In this document: positions 6,990 through 14,345 of the stretch, piece after piece
Numbering within the stretch: position 1 is the first letter of the stretch
How the letters are laid out: each line of letters begins with the position of its first letter
From: Dokdonella_A sp937902695
GTDB taxonomy: Bacteria > Pseudomonadota > Gammaproteobacteria > Xanthomonadales > Rhodanobacteraceae
Reading direction: 5' to 3'
DNA length: 17,784 nt
Assembly: GCA_048498135.1 (NCBI GenBank)
Contig: JBEHYO010000075.1
Location: 1 to 17,784, forward strand
Program-made: the position numbers and the translations under genes
The notes under the pieces: generated by a model
Database searches by the model: none
Seen by the model: only the letters and a program-made list of their open reading frames with translations
What the model was told of the DNA's origin: nothing

Positions 6990-8303
6990 TCAGAGCTGCT
7001 CGAGAACGCCCGCGATCGTCGCGGTCATGAAGGTCGCGAGCGATCCGCCGAGCACCGCGCGAAAGCCGAAGCGCGCGAGATCGGCGCGCCGGCTGGGCGC
7101 GAGCCCGCCGATGCCGCCGATCTGGATCGCGATCGACGAGAAGTTCGCGAAGCCGCAGAGCGCGTACGTCGCGATGAGCTGGCTCTGTTGCGTCAGCTGG
7201 CCGAGATGCCTGGACATGTCGACATAAGCGACGAACTCGTTGACGACGACCTTCTCGCCGATGAAGCTTCCGACGAGGTTCGCGTCCTGCCACGGCACGC
7301 CGATCAGCCATGCGAGCGGCGCGAGCACCCAGCCGAACACCGTCTGCAGCGAGAGCTCGACCGGGCGGCCGGCATTCGCCGAGAGCCACGCGTTGATCGA
7401 CGCGCCGCCGTCGCTCCATGCGTGGCCGCCGAGCCACTGGATCGGCGCATTGACGAGCGCGATCAGCGCGATGAATGCGAGCAGCATCGCGCCGACATTG
7501 AGCGCGAGGCGAAGGCCGTCGCCGGCGCCGGTCGCGGCCGCGTCGATGACGTTCGCGGTCGTCTTCTCGACCTCGAGCTTGACCGTGCCGCGCGTCAGCG
7601 GCTCCTCGGTCTCGGGCACGAGGATCTTCGCGAGCATCAGCGTCGCCGGCGCCGCCATGATGCTCGCCGTCAGGAGGTGCTTGGCGAAGAACTGCTTCTG
7701 CACGGGATCATCGCCGCCGAGAAGGCCGACATACGCGGCCATCACCGAGCCCGCGATGTGCGCCATGCCGCCGATCATGACGGTCATGAGCTCCGACTGC
7801 GTCATGCGCTCGATGTACGGCTTGATCGTCAGCGGCGCCTCGGTCTGGCCGATGAAGACGCTGGCGCAGACGCTCGTCGTCTCGGCGCCGGAAACGTTCA
7901 TGACTTTCGTGATCACCCACGCCATGCCCTTGACGATCCGCTGCATGACGCCGAGATGGTAAAGCACGCCCGTCAGCGACGCGAAGAAAATGATCGTCGG
8001 CAACACCTGCACGGCGAAGACGAAGCCGAACTTCGAGGTGTTCATGAAGCTTCCGAAGATGAACTCGGAGCCGACGCGGACGAAATCGAGGAGCTTCACG
8101 AAGCCGAGCGCGATCGCGTTGAACACATCGCTGCCGAACGGCAGCTTCAGCACGAGCGTCGCGAACACCACCTGCAGCGCGACGCCGCTCGCCACGAGCG
8201 TCCAGCTGACCGCACGCTTGTCGTTCGAAAACAGGAACGCGATCCCGACCAACACGGCGAGGCCGAACAGGCCGAAGGCAATGTGGCCGAGCGCTGCGAG
8301 CAT
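6990..8303 (-). CDS. nupC: Concentrative nucleoside transporter, NupC/CNT family
   Basis: Imports nucleosides across the inner membrane with H+ or Na+. The CNT signature residues are all visible: GQTEAPL at 152-158 (the Gln-Thr-Glu that contacts nucleoside), VNEF at 354-357 and GFANFSSIAIQIGGIG at 384-399 (Asn387, Ser389/Ser390). There are many hydrophobic segments throughout the 437 aa. I chose the ATG at 8303, preceded by CAGGGGATCGGA as ribosome site. It starts MLAALGHIAFGLFGLAVLVGI, the first membrane segment; the longer upstream frame adds 22 proline- and arginine-rich residues and is unlikely. TACGCT at 8345-8340 is a possible -10. The kinase lies downstream. Ion specificity cannot be judged. 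Confidence 0.93.
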   Translation of the reverse strand: MLAALGHIAFGLFGLAVLVGIAFLFSNDKRAVSWTLVASGVALQVVFATLVLKLPFGSDVFNAIALGFVKLLDFVRVGSEFIFGSFMNTSKFGFVFAVQVLPTIIFFASLTGVLYHLGVMQRIVKGMAWVITKVMNVSGAETTSVCASVFIGQTEAPLTIKPYIERMTQSELMTVMIGGMAHIAGSVMAAYVGLLGGDDPVQKQFFAKHLLTASIMAAPATLMLAKILVPETEEPLTRGTVKLEVEKTTANVIDAAATGAGDGLRLALNVGAMLLAFIALIALVNAPIQWLGGHAWSDGGASINAWLSANAGRPVELSLQTVFGWVLAPLAWLIGVPWQDANLVGSFIGEKVVVNEFVAYVDMSRHLGQLTQQSQLIATYALCGFANFSSIAIQIGGIGGLAPSRRADLARFGFRAVLGGSLATFMTATIAGVLEQL

Positions 8304-8445
8304 TCCGATCCCCTGCCGGCGTGGCGCCGGAACGTGGCGAGCGTAGAGCGGCGGCGGAGCCGCGCGCAAGGCGACCCAGGAATCGATGCAGTGCGGCCGT
8401 CGGATGCCGGATGTCCGGCGCGGGACCGGGTCTCGTAAGTACCGC

Positions 8446-8451
8446 TAGAAT
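8446..8451 (+). promoter_or_regulatory. -10 box TAGAAT before the sterol-desaturase-type gene
   Basis: TAGAAT, preceded by CCGC just as at dusB, lies 19 bases before the ATG. The predicted start near 8458 leaves a leader of about 12 bases containing GGGAGGG. No recognisable -35 is present. Confidence 0.45.
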
Positions 8452-8470
8452 TGCGGCCGGGAGGGTCCAG

Positions 8471-9700
8471 ATGACAGCGACAAAGCCTGCGGCGGCGCGC
8501 CCGTCGGTCAGCCGCGTGCCGTACACGATCGGCAACGCCGTGAAAAAGCCCGTCGAGGCGGTGCGGTCTGCCGTCGACGATACGGCAGCGATGCTCGGCG
8601 GCAGCGGCGCGCTGCGCTTCGGTCAGGGCGTCATCGCGACCGTCATCGCGCTCACGCTCGGCGCGCTTTGCCTTCTCGCCGTACTCGCATTCCATTTTCC
8701 GGAATACCTGACGACACCGGAGCTGCGCCACCAATATTCGGTCGACACGCTACGGCAGCTGCTGCTCGTCGGATTGCTCGTCGCCGGCGGGCTTTCGCTC
8801 GCGTGCGTCGTGCTGGGCATCCGCCGCAACGTCAATCTGGTGTCGTTCGCGCTCGTGATTGTCGCGGTCGCGCTCGGCGGCTCGCGCGTGCCGGTCGGCA
8901 ATTTTCCGGACGACACGCCGTACATCGGGCTCGACTGGTTCATCCTCGACCTGCTCGGCTCGACGCTGATCTTCATCGTGCTCGAGAAGCTCTTTCCGTT
9001 GTATCGCGAGCAGCTCGTATTCCGGCGCGAGTGGCAGACTGATCTCAAGCACTTCGCCGTCAATCATTTCCTCGTCGGCCTGATCCTGCTGACCGTGAAC
9101 TTCACGATCCATCATGGCTTCGCGTGGATGGTCAATCACGATTTCCAGCTCGCGGTGCAGGGCATTCCGTTCGTATGGCAGCTCCTGCTGTGCATCCTCG
9201 TCGCCGATCTCTCGCAGTACTGGACGCATCGCGCGTACCACGAGATTCCGTTCCTGTGGAAGTTCCACGCCGTGCACCACAGCGCAAAGACGATGGACTG
9301 GCTCGCCGGCTCGCGCCAGCATGTATTCGAGATCATCGCGACGCGCGTGCTCGTGCTCGCGCCGCTGTTCGTGCTCGGTTTTCGCGAGGGCGTGGTCAAC
9401 GCCTACATCATCATCGTCGGCTTCCAGGCCGTGCTGAATCACGCGAACGTGCACGTGCCGTGGGGACCGCTGCGCTATCTCATCGTCACGCCGGATTTTC
9501 ATCACTGGCACCACTCGTCCGATACCGAGGCGATCGACCGCAACTACGCGGCGCACTATGCGTTTCTGGATTATCTGTTTGGAACGGCGGTGAAATCGGA
9601 GAAGCGGTTGCCGGAGAAGTATGGCGTCGTCGGCGACTACATGCCGGATAGGTGGGTGGCGCAGCAGGCGTTTCCTTTTAGGGCGAAGGCGGTGTCGTAG
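8471..9700 (+). CDS. Sterol desaturase / fatty acid hydroxylase family membrane protein
   Basis: A di-iron membrane oxygenase of the fatty acid hydroxylase superfamily. The histidine clusters expected for two irons are present: HRAYH (253-257), HAVHH (266-270), His324 in NHANVH, and HHWHH (344-348). The first half (residues about 50-245) carries several extra membrane segments before the catalytic region, so the 409-aa protein is longer than a minimal family member. The ATG at 8471 follows GGGAGGG and is preferred over an in-frame start 150 bases upstream that would run back through the promoter region. The substrate (sterol, carotenoid, fatty acid or another lipid) cannot be told from the sequence. 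It is divergent from nupC and converges on the small secreted gene. Confidence 0.87.
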   Translation: MTATKPAAARPSVSRVPYTIGNAVKKPVEAVRSAVDDTAAMLGGSGALRFGQGVIATVIALTLGALCLLAVLAFHFPEYLTTPELRHQYSVDTLRQLLLVGLLVAGGLSLACVVLGIRRNVNLVSFALVIVAVALGGSRVPVGNFPDDTPYIGLDWFILDLLGSTLIFIVLEKLFPLYREQLVFRREWQTDLKHFAVNHFLVGLILLTVNFTIHHGFAWMVNHDFQLAVQGIPFVWQLLLCILVADLSQYWTHRAYHEIPFLWKFHAVHHSAKTMDWLAGSRQHVFEIIATRVLVLAPLFVLGFREGVVNAYIIIVGFQAVLNHANVHVPWGPLRYLIVTPDFHHWHHSSDTEAIDRNYAAHYAFLDYLFGTAVKSEKRLPEKYGVVGDYMPDRWVAQQAFPFRAKAVS

Positions 9701-9712
9701 CGCGCACGCAAG

Positions 9713-9739
9713 AAAGGGGTGGGCGCAGGCCCACCCTTT
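9713..9739. terminator. Bidirectional terminator-like hairpin
   Basis: AAAGGGGTGGGC, GCAG, then GCCCACCCTTT form an 11-bp stem with one bulged G. The stem is A-rich on the left and T-rich on the right, so it could stop transcription from both convergent genes. The flanking T tract is short (TTT). Confidence 0.65.
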
Positions 9740-9754
9740 GAATCTCAACTGCGA

Positions 9755-10279
9755 TCACTCGTAAGTAATCTGCAGCCCATCTACTCGCGCTCCCTCTGCT
9801 ACCCGCACGATGACGGTATATAAATTACCCATCTGCACGACGAACGCGTCCGGATAGGTTTTTCCCACCTGCGCCATCAGTTTCGTCGTCGCAACGGTTC
9901 CGCCCGGGACAGGTGTGGTCGAGTCCCAGAAGAACATAGAGCTAGGGCTGTAAGGCGGAAAGGTCTGGCGAATATCGAGGTACGTTTGGATATAGGGATC
10001 CGCGAAATTACCCGTGTCCGCGTGGATCACGGCGATCTGCTTGATCGTATGACCCACGGGAATCGTAAGAGGAAAACCAACTTCGCAATATGTTGCCGCT
10101 TGAGATGCAGTGAATGAAATACCCGGCGGACCGACATAGCAATAGAAATCCGGATCGCCAGCGGCCGGATTCGCCGCCGACGCGGGAATGTACAGAGTGT
10201 CGGTGGCAAACGCGGGAGTGACGAACAGGGCGCTGAGCATAGCGAGAGATGCGCTCAGGACCCGCAGACTGATTTTCAT
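9755..10279 (-). CDS. Small secreted protein of unknown function
   Basis: The 174-aa product starts with a clear Sec signal peptide (MKISLRVLSASLAMLSALFVTPAFA, cleavage after AFA at residue 25). The mature part begins TDTLYIPASAANP, has two cysteines (in FYCYV and TYCEV) that could form a disulfide, and ends with VDGLQITYE. I do not recognise a domain; the look is of a small beta-rich exported protein. GAGAGG before the ATG is a good ribosome site. Two 60-base lines I counted here (9781 and 10081) were about 52-53% G+C, clearly lower than the rest of the window, so recent acquisition is possible. Its 5' leader would include the hairpin at 10304-10321. Confidence 0.75.
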   Translation of the reverse strand: MKISLRVLSASLAMLSALFVTPAFATDTLYIPASAANPAAGDPDFYCYVGPPGISFTASQAATYCEVGFPLTIPVGHTIKQIAVIHADTGNFADPYIQTYLDIRQTFPPYSPSSMFFWDSTTPVPGGTVATTKLMAQVGKTYPDAFVVQMGNLYTVIVRVAEGARVDGLQITYE

Positions 10280-10303
10280 GAAATCCTCTCAACAATAAGG
10301 TTG

Positions 10304-10472
10304 CCTCGACAGAAGTCGAGGATCGAATGGATTGAGGCGTGCCGCACTGCCTCACGTTTCAGGAGCGAACCGATGCTCCGGTTAGCTAAGTACGTGGCTA
10401 GCCCGGAAAGCGGACAACTCCTCGCATTCGGGCGACCGAGGTTGCGATCCGATCAAGATTTGGGTCGCAGCC
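10304..10472. other. Multi-hairpin intergenic element of unknown type
   Basis: Five consecutive stems lie between two divergent genes: CCTCGAC-AGAA-GTCGAGG (10304-10321); TGAGGC (10333-10338) with GCCTCA (10349-10354); GGAGC (10362-10366) with GCTCC (10375-10379); GGTTAGC (10380-10386) with GCTAGCC (10397-10403); and an 11-bp stem 10440-10450 with 10462-10472. The last two pair fully only if G-U pairs are allowed in a plus-strand RNA; on the minus strand they become A-C mismatches. I match it to no known riboswitch, tRNA or attC site. The likely promoter of the downstream oxidoreductase lies beyond it, so it is not simply that gene's leader. Confidence 0.5.
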
Positions 10473-10522
10473 GACCTGAGCGAAGCCCGGTGTCAATCGA
10501 ACGCTGCGAATTACGTCACTGC

Positions 10523-10528
10523 TACAAT
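10523..10528 (+). promoter_or_regulatory. -10 box TACAAT of the indolepyruvate oxidoreductase gene
   Basis: TACAAT (five of six consensus positions) lies 39 bases before the ATG, giving a predicted leader of about 33 bases. No good -35 lies 16-18 bases upstream. Confidence 0.5.
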
Positions 10529-10567
10529 TCCGTTCTTTTCCCGACGCCTCCCTGAGCGGCTGCCGCC

Positions 10568-13500
10568 ATGTCCGTACCTACAACCGTCCTCGCGCCACCC
10601 ATCGACCGCGACTACACCCTCGACCACAAATACACCCGCGAGTCCGGCCGCATTTACCTCTCCGGCGTCCAGGCCCTCGTCCGCCTCCCGCTGATGCAGC
10701 AGATGCGCGACCGCGCCGCCGGCATCAACACGGCCGGCTTCATCTCGGGCTATCGCGGCTCGCCGCTCGGCGGCTTCGACCTCGAGCTCTGGAAGGCGAA
10801 GAAGCATCTCAAAGCCTCGAACATCGAGTTCACGCCGGGCCTCAACGAAGATCTCGGCGCGACGATGGTCTGGGGCACGCAGCAGGCGAACCTTTTTCCC
10901 GGCGCGAAGTACGACGGCGTGTTCGCGATGTGGTACGGCAAGGGCCCGGGCGTCGATCGCTGCGGCGATGTGTTCAAGCATGGCAATGCGGCCGGAACGT
11001 CGAAGAACGGCGGCGTGCTGGCGCTCGCGGCGGATGATCATGCGTGCCGCTCGTCGACATTGCCGCACGGATCGGAGCTCGAGTTCGTCTCGGCGATGAT
11101 GCCGGTGCTGAATCCGGCCGGCGTGCAGGACATCCTCGACATGGGTCTGCTCGGCTGGGCGATGTCGCGCTTCACGGGGCGCTGGGTCGGTTTCAAGACG
11201 ATCGCGGAAACGGTCGAGTCGAGCGCGAGCGTCGTCGTCGATCCGCACCAGCTCGATATCGTCGTGCCGACTGATTTCATGCTGCCGCCGGGCGGCCTCA
11301 ACATCCGCTGGCCCGATCCGCCGCTCGATCAGGAAATGCGCCTGCACAAATATGCGGTGCAGGCGGCGATCGCCTTTGCGCGCGTGAACGGCATCGACCG
11401 CGTCGTGATCGATTCGCCGCGCGCGCGGCTCGGCATCGTGACGACCGGCAAGAGCTATCTCGATGTCCTGCAGGCGCTCGAATACCTCGGCATCGGCGCC
11501 GAGGAAGCGCGCGACATCGGCGTGCGCGTCTACAAGGTCGGCATGACCTGGCCCCTGGAACCGGTCGGCATCCGCGAGTTCGCGCGCGGGCTCGAGGACA
11601 TTGTCGTCGTCGAGGAGAAGCGCTCGTTCATCGAATCGCAGATGAAGGAGCACATGTACAACTGGGATCATCACACGCGCCCGTCGATCGTCGGCAAGTA
11701 CGACGAAGCGGGCGAGTGGGTGCTGCCGTCGACGAGCGAGCTCACGCCCGCGATGATCGCGAAGGTCATCGCCGCGCGCCTGAAGCGGTTCTTCACGAGC
11801 GAGCGCATCGACGAGCGCCTCCGATGGATCGCGGCGAAGGAAGCCGAGCTCGCGATGCCGCGCGCGAACTTCCCGCGTGCCGCGCACTACTGCTCGGGCT
11901 GTCCGCACAACACGTCGACCGCGGTGCCGGAAGGCTCGCGCGCGCTTGGCGGCATCGGCTGCCACTACATGGTGACGTGGATGGACCGCCGCACCGACAC
12001 CTTCACGCAGATGGGCGGCGAAGGCGCCACGTGGTGCGGGCAGGCGCCGTTCACCGAAACGAAGCACGTCTTCCAGAACCTCGGCGACGGCACCTATTTC
12101 CATTCGGGCTCGCTCGCGATCCGCCAGGCGATCGCGGCGAAGGTCAACATCACGTACAAGATCCTCTACAACGACGCGGTCGCGATGACCGGCGGCCAGC
12201 CGGTCGACGGCACGCTGACCGTGCCCGACATCGCGCATCAGGTGCGCAGCGAAGGCGTGCAGACGATCGTCGTGATGTCGGACGACATCGCGAAGTGGTT
12301 CAGGCCCGAAATGTTTCCGGTCGGCGTCGAGTTCATCCACCGCGACGAGCTCGATGCGGTGCAGAAGCGCCTTCGCGACGTACCGGGCGTTTCGGTGCTG
12401 ATCTACGACCAGACCTGCGCCACCGAAAAACGCCGCCGCCGCAAGCGCGGCAAGATGGACGATCCGCAGAAGCGCATCTTCATCAATTCGCTCGTCTGCG
12501 AAGGCTGCGGCGACTGCGGCGAGAAATCGTTCTGCGTGTCGGTGCTGCCGAAGGAAACCGAATACGGGCGCAAGCGCGAGATCGATCAGTCGAGCTGCAA
12601 CAAGGATTATTCCTGCGTGAGGGGCTTCTGCCCGAGCTTCGTGACCGTCCACGGCGGCGCGCTGAGGAAGCGCAAGCCCGGCGCGAGCGTCGACTTCTCG
12701 ACGTTGCCGCTGCCGGCCGTCGCGACCGATCTCGCGCAGCCGTGGAACATCCTCGTCACCGGCATCGGCGGCACCGGCGTCGTCACGATCGGCGCGCTGA
12801 TCGGCATGGCCGCGCATCTCGAAGGCAAGGGCGCGACCGTACTCGATCAGACCGGCCTCGCGCAGAAGGGCGGCGCGGTCACGTGTCACCTCCGCATCGC
12901 GCGCGCGCCGGGCGAAATCCACGCCGTGCGCATTGCCGCGGGCGAAGCCGATCTCGTGCTCGGCTGCGACATGGTCGTCGTGAACGACTACTGGGCGCTC
13001 TCGAAGATCCGCGCCGGCCGCGCGCACGTCGTGCTGAATACGTACGAGGCGATGCCGGGCACGTTCACGATGAAGCCCGACCTCGATTTCCCGGCGAATG
13101 AGATCGTCGATGCCGTGACGTACGCGCTCGACGGCGAAAAGCCCGAACTCGTCGATGCGACCGACCTCGCCACGAAGCTGCTCGGCGACTCGATCGCGAG
13201 CAATCTCTTCATGCTCGGCTACGCGTGGCAAAAGGGCTGGGTACCGGTTTCGCTCGATGCGCTGATGCGCGCGATCGAGCTCAACGCAGCCGCGGTGGAT
13301 ATGAACAAGGCGGCGTTCAACTGGGGCCGCATGGCGGTGCACGATGTCGCCGTCGTGCGCGCTGCGGCGCATGCGTCGCCGTCGACGACCGCCGCGACGA
13401 GCGCGAATGCGGATGCGTTCGATGACGCGGCGATCAGCCGTACGCTCGACGAAGAGATCGCGCGTCGCGTTTCGTTCCTGACCGATTACCAGAATGCGGC

Positions 13501-14095
13501 GTACGCGAAGCGCTACGAGGCGCTCGTCGGCAAGGTGCGCGCGGCGGAGCAGCAGAAGTCGCCCGGCTTCACGTCGCTCGCCGAAGCCGTCGCACGCTAC
13601 GCATTCAAGCTGATGGCCTACAAGGACGAATACGAAGTCGCGCGGCTCTACACGTCGGGGGATTTCGAGAAGCGCATCCGCGAGACGTTCGACGGCGACT
13701 TCAAGCTGCACTTCAACCTCGCGCCGCCGCTGTTCGCGAAGAAGGACGCCGAAGGCCATCTGCGCAAGGCCGAGTACGGCGCGTGGATGCTCGGTGCGTT
13801 CAGGCTGCTCGCCAAACTCAAGGGTCTGCGCGGCACTGCCTTCGACGTGTTCGGCTACACGGCCGAGCGCAAGGGCGAGCGCAAGCTCATCGAGGAATAC
13901 TTCGCGACGGTCGACACGCTGCTCGCGACGCTCGATCACGACAATCACGCGCTCGCCGTCGAGATCGCCTCGGTGCCGGAGCACATTCGCGGCTATGGAC
14001 ACGTCAAGGAGCGGCATCTCGCGGCGGCGATGACGCGGCAGAACGATCTCATGCAGGCGTGGCGCTCGCCGTCGCTGCGCACGCACGCGGCATAG
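10568..14095 (+). CDS. Indolepyruvate ferredoxin oxidoreductase, fused alpha-beta type
   Basis: A thiamine-diphosphate and iron-sulfur enzyme that oxidatively decarboxylates aryl 2-oxoacids such as indolepyruvate to the aryl acetyl-CoA; here all parts are in one 1175-aa chain. The order is: an N-terminal pyruvate-oxidoreductase-type domain (YRGSPLGGFD near residue 61), a thiamine-binding domain with CSGCPHN (Cys442, Cys445) and GGIGCHYM, a cysteine cluster (Cys644, 647, 650, 656, then 677, 683, 688), the gamma domain starting GIGGTGV (732-738) with GLAQKGGAV, and a C-terminal region (about 955-1160) matching the DUF6537 tail of this family. It acts in aromatic amino acid breakdown, giving electrons to a carrier. 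The ribosome site is weak. No partner gene is adjacent. Confidence 0.94.
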   Translation: MSVPTTVLAPPIDRDYTLDHKYTRESGRIYLSGVQALVRLPLMQQMRDRAAGINTAGFISGYRGSPLGGFDLELWKAKKHLKASNIEFTPGLNEDLGATMVWGTQQANLFPGAKYDGVFAMWYGKGPGVDRCGDVFKHGNAAGTSKNGGVLALAADDHACRSSTLPHGSELEFVSAMMPVLNPAGVQDILDMGLLGWAMSRFTGRWVGFKTIAETVESSASVVVDPHQLDIVVPTDFMLPPGGLNIRWPDPPLDQEMRLHKYAVQAAIAFARVNGIDRVVIDSPRARLGIVTTGKSYLDVLQALEYLGIGAEEARDIGVRVYKVGMTWPLEPVGIREFARGLEDIVVVEEKRSFIESQMKEHMYNWDHHTRPSIVGKYDEAGEWVLPSTSELTPAMIAKVIAARLKRFFTSERIDERLRWIAAKEAELAMPRANFPRAAHYCSGCPHNTSTAVPEGSRALGGIGCHYMVTWMDRRTDTFTQMGGEGATWCGQAPFTETKHVFQNLGDGTYFHSGSLAIRQAIAAKVNITYKILYNDAVAMTGGQPVDGTLTVPDIAHQVRSEGVQTIVVMSDDIAKWFRPEMFPVGVEFIHRDELDAVQKRLRDVPGVSVLIYDQTCATEKRRRRKRGKMDDPQKRIFINSLVCEGCGDCGEKSFCVSVLPKETEYGRKREIDQSSCNKDYSCVRGFCPSFVTVHGGALRKRKPGASVDFSTLPLPAVATDLAQPWNILVTGIGGTGVVTIGALIGMAAHLEGKGATVLDQTGLAQKGGAVTCHLRIARAPGEIHAVRIAAGEADLVLGCDMVVVNDYWALSKIRAGRAHVVLNTYEAMPGTFTMKPDLDFPANEIVDAVTYALDGEKPELVDATDLATKLLGDSIASNLFMLGYAWQKGWVPVSLDALMRAIELNAAAVDMNKAAFNWGRMAVHDVAVVRAAAHASPSTTAATSANADAFDDAAISRTLDEEIARRVSFLTDYQNAAYAKRYEALVGKVRAAEQQKSPGFTSLAEAVARYAFKLMAYKDEYEVARLYTSGDFEKRIRETFDGDFKLHFNLAPPLFAKKDAEGHLRKAEYGAWMLGAFRLLAKLKGLRGTAFDVFGYTAERKGERKLIEEYFATVDTLLATLDHDNHALAVEIASVPEHIRGYGHVKERHLAAAMTRQNDLMQAWRSPSLRTHAA

Positions 14096-14116
14096 CTTTC
14101 GCCTCTATAGCTGCGC

Positions 14117-14150
14117 GGGTGAGGGAGGGCGATGCGGCTTGCCCTCACCC
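14117..14150. terminator. Inverted repeat downstream of the oxidoreductase gene
   Basis: GGGTGAGGG (14117-14125) pairs with CCCTCACCC (14142-14150), a 9-bp perfect stem 22 bases after the stop codon. The right arm belongs to the palindromic repeat copy 3. There is no T run, so any termination would not be of the classic intrinsic type. Confidence 0.35.
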
Positions 14151-14177
14151 TGCCCTCTCCCGCAAGTGGGAGAGGGG
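14142..14177 (+). repeat. GC-rich palindromic repeat, copy 3
   Basis: CCCTCACCCTG leads into the stem CCCTCTCCCGC (14153-14163) with GTGGGAGAGGG (14166-14176). It is nearly identical to the copy at 6817-6852, with one A-to-G and one C-to-T change; the latter keeps a G-U pair. Confidence 0.85.
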
Positions 14178-14225
14178 AAATGCACTGCCAGGCGGGCTCG
14201 AATCCATTCGAGTAGTGGCGTCGCC

Positions 14226-14327
14226 GGCACGGTCGACGGTCACGTCAAGAACCTCCGCCGCAAGCTCGCCGACTGTGGCGTCGATGCGGTCGTGTCGGTC
14301 TACGGCTTCGGCTATCGGTTCGAGTAG
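14226..14327 (+). pseudogene. Remnant of an OmpR/PhoB-type response regulator (last 33 codons)
   Basis: The open frame ends TVDGHVKNLRRKL, then SVYGFGYRFE and a stop. This is the recognition helix and terminal beta-hairpin of the winged-helix DNA-binding domain of OmpR/PhoB regulators, most like the BaeR-type SVYGVGYRFE ending. Nothing upstream in any frame gives the receiver domain or the first part of the winged helix; the palindromic repeat copy 3 lies about 50 bases upstream. It is best read as the 3' end of a deleted gene. The upstream codons of the same open frame (from 14139) run through the repeat and are not protein-like. Confidence 0.7.
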
Positions 14328-14345
14328 CCCGAGTCGAACGCCTGA

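Noticed and set aside
10380..10403. Possible integron attC site or known riboswitch in the hairpin cluster
   Set aside because: No GTTRRRY/RYYYAAC core pair at the expected places, no integrase or cassette genes, and no match to the riboswitch consensus sequences I know.
10491..10496. Perfect TTGACA on the minus strand as a -35 for the secreted orphan
   Set aside because: None of the hexamers at 16-18 bases spacing resembles a -10 box.
10511..14086. A 1191-codon open frame antisense to the indolepyruvate oxidoreductase gene
   Set aside because: Its product is very rich in Arg, His, Asp and Glu with no recognisable domain. It mirrors codon bias of the well-supported plus-strand gene in G+C-rich DNA.
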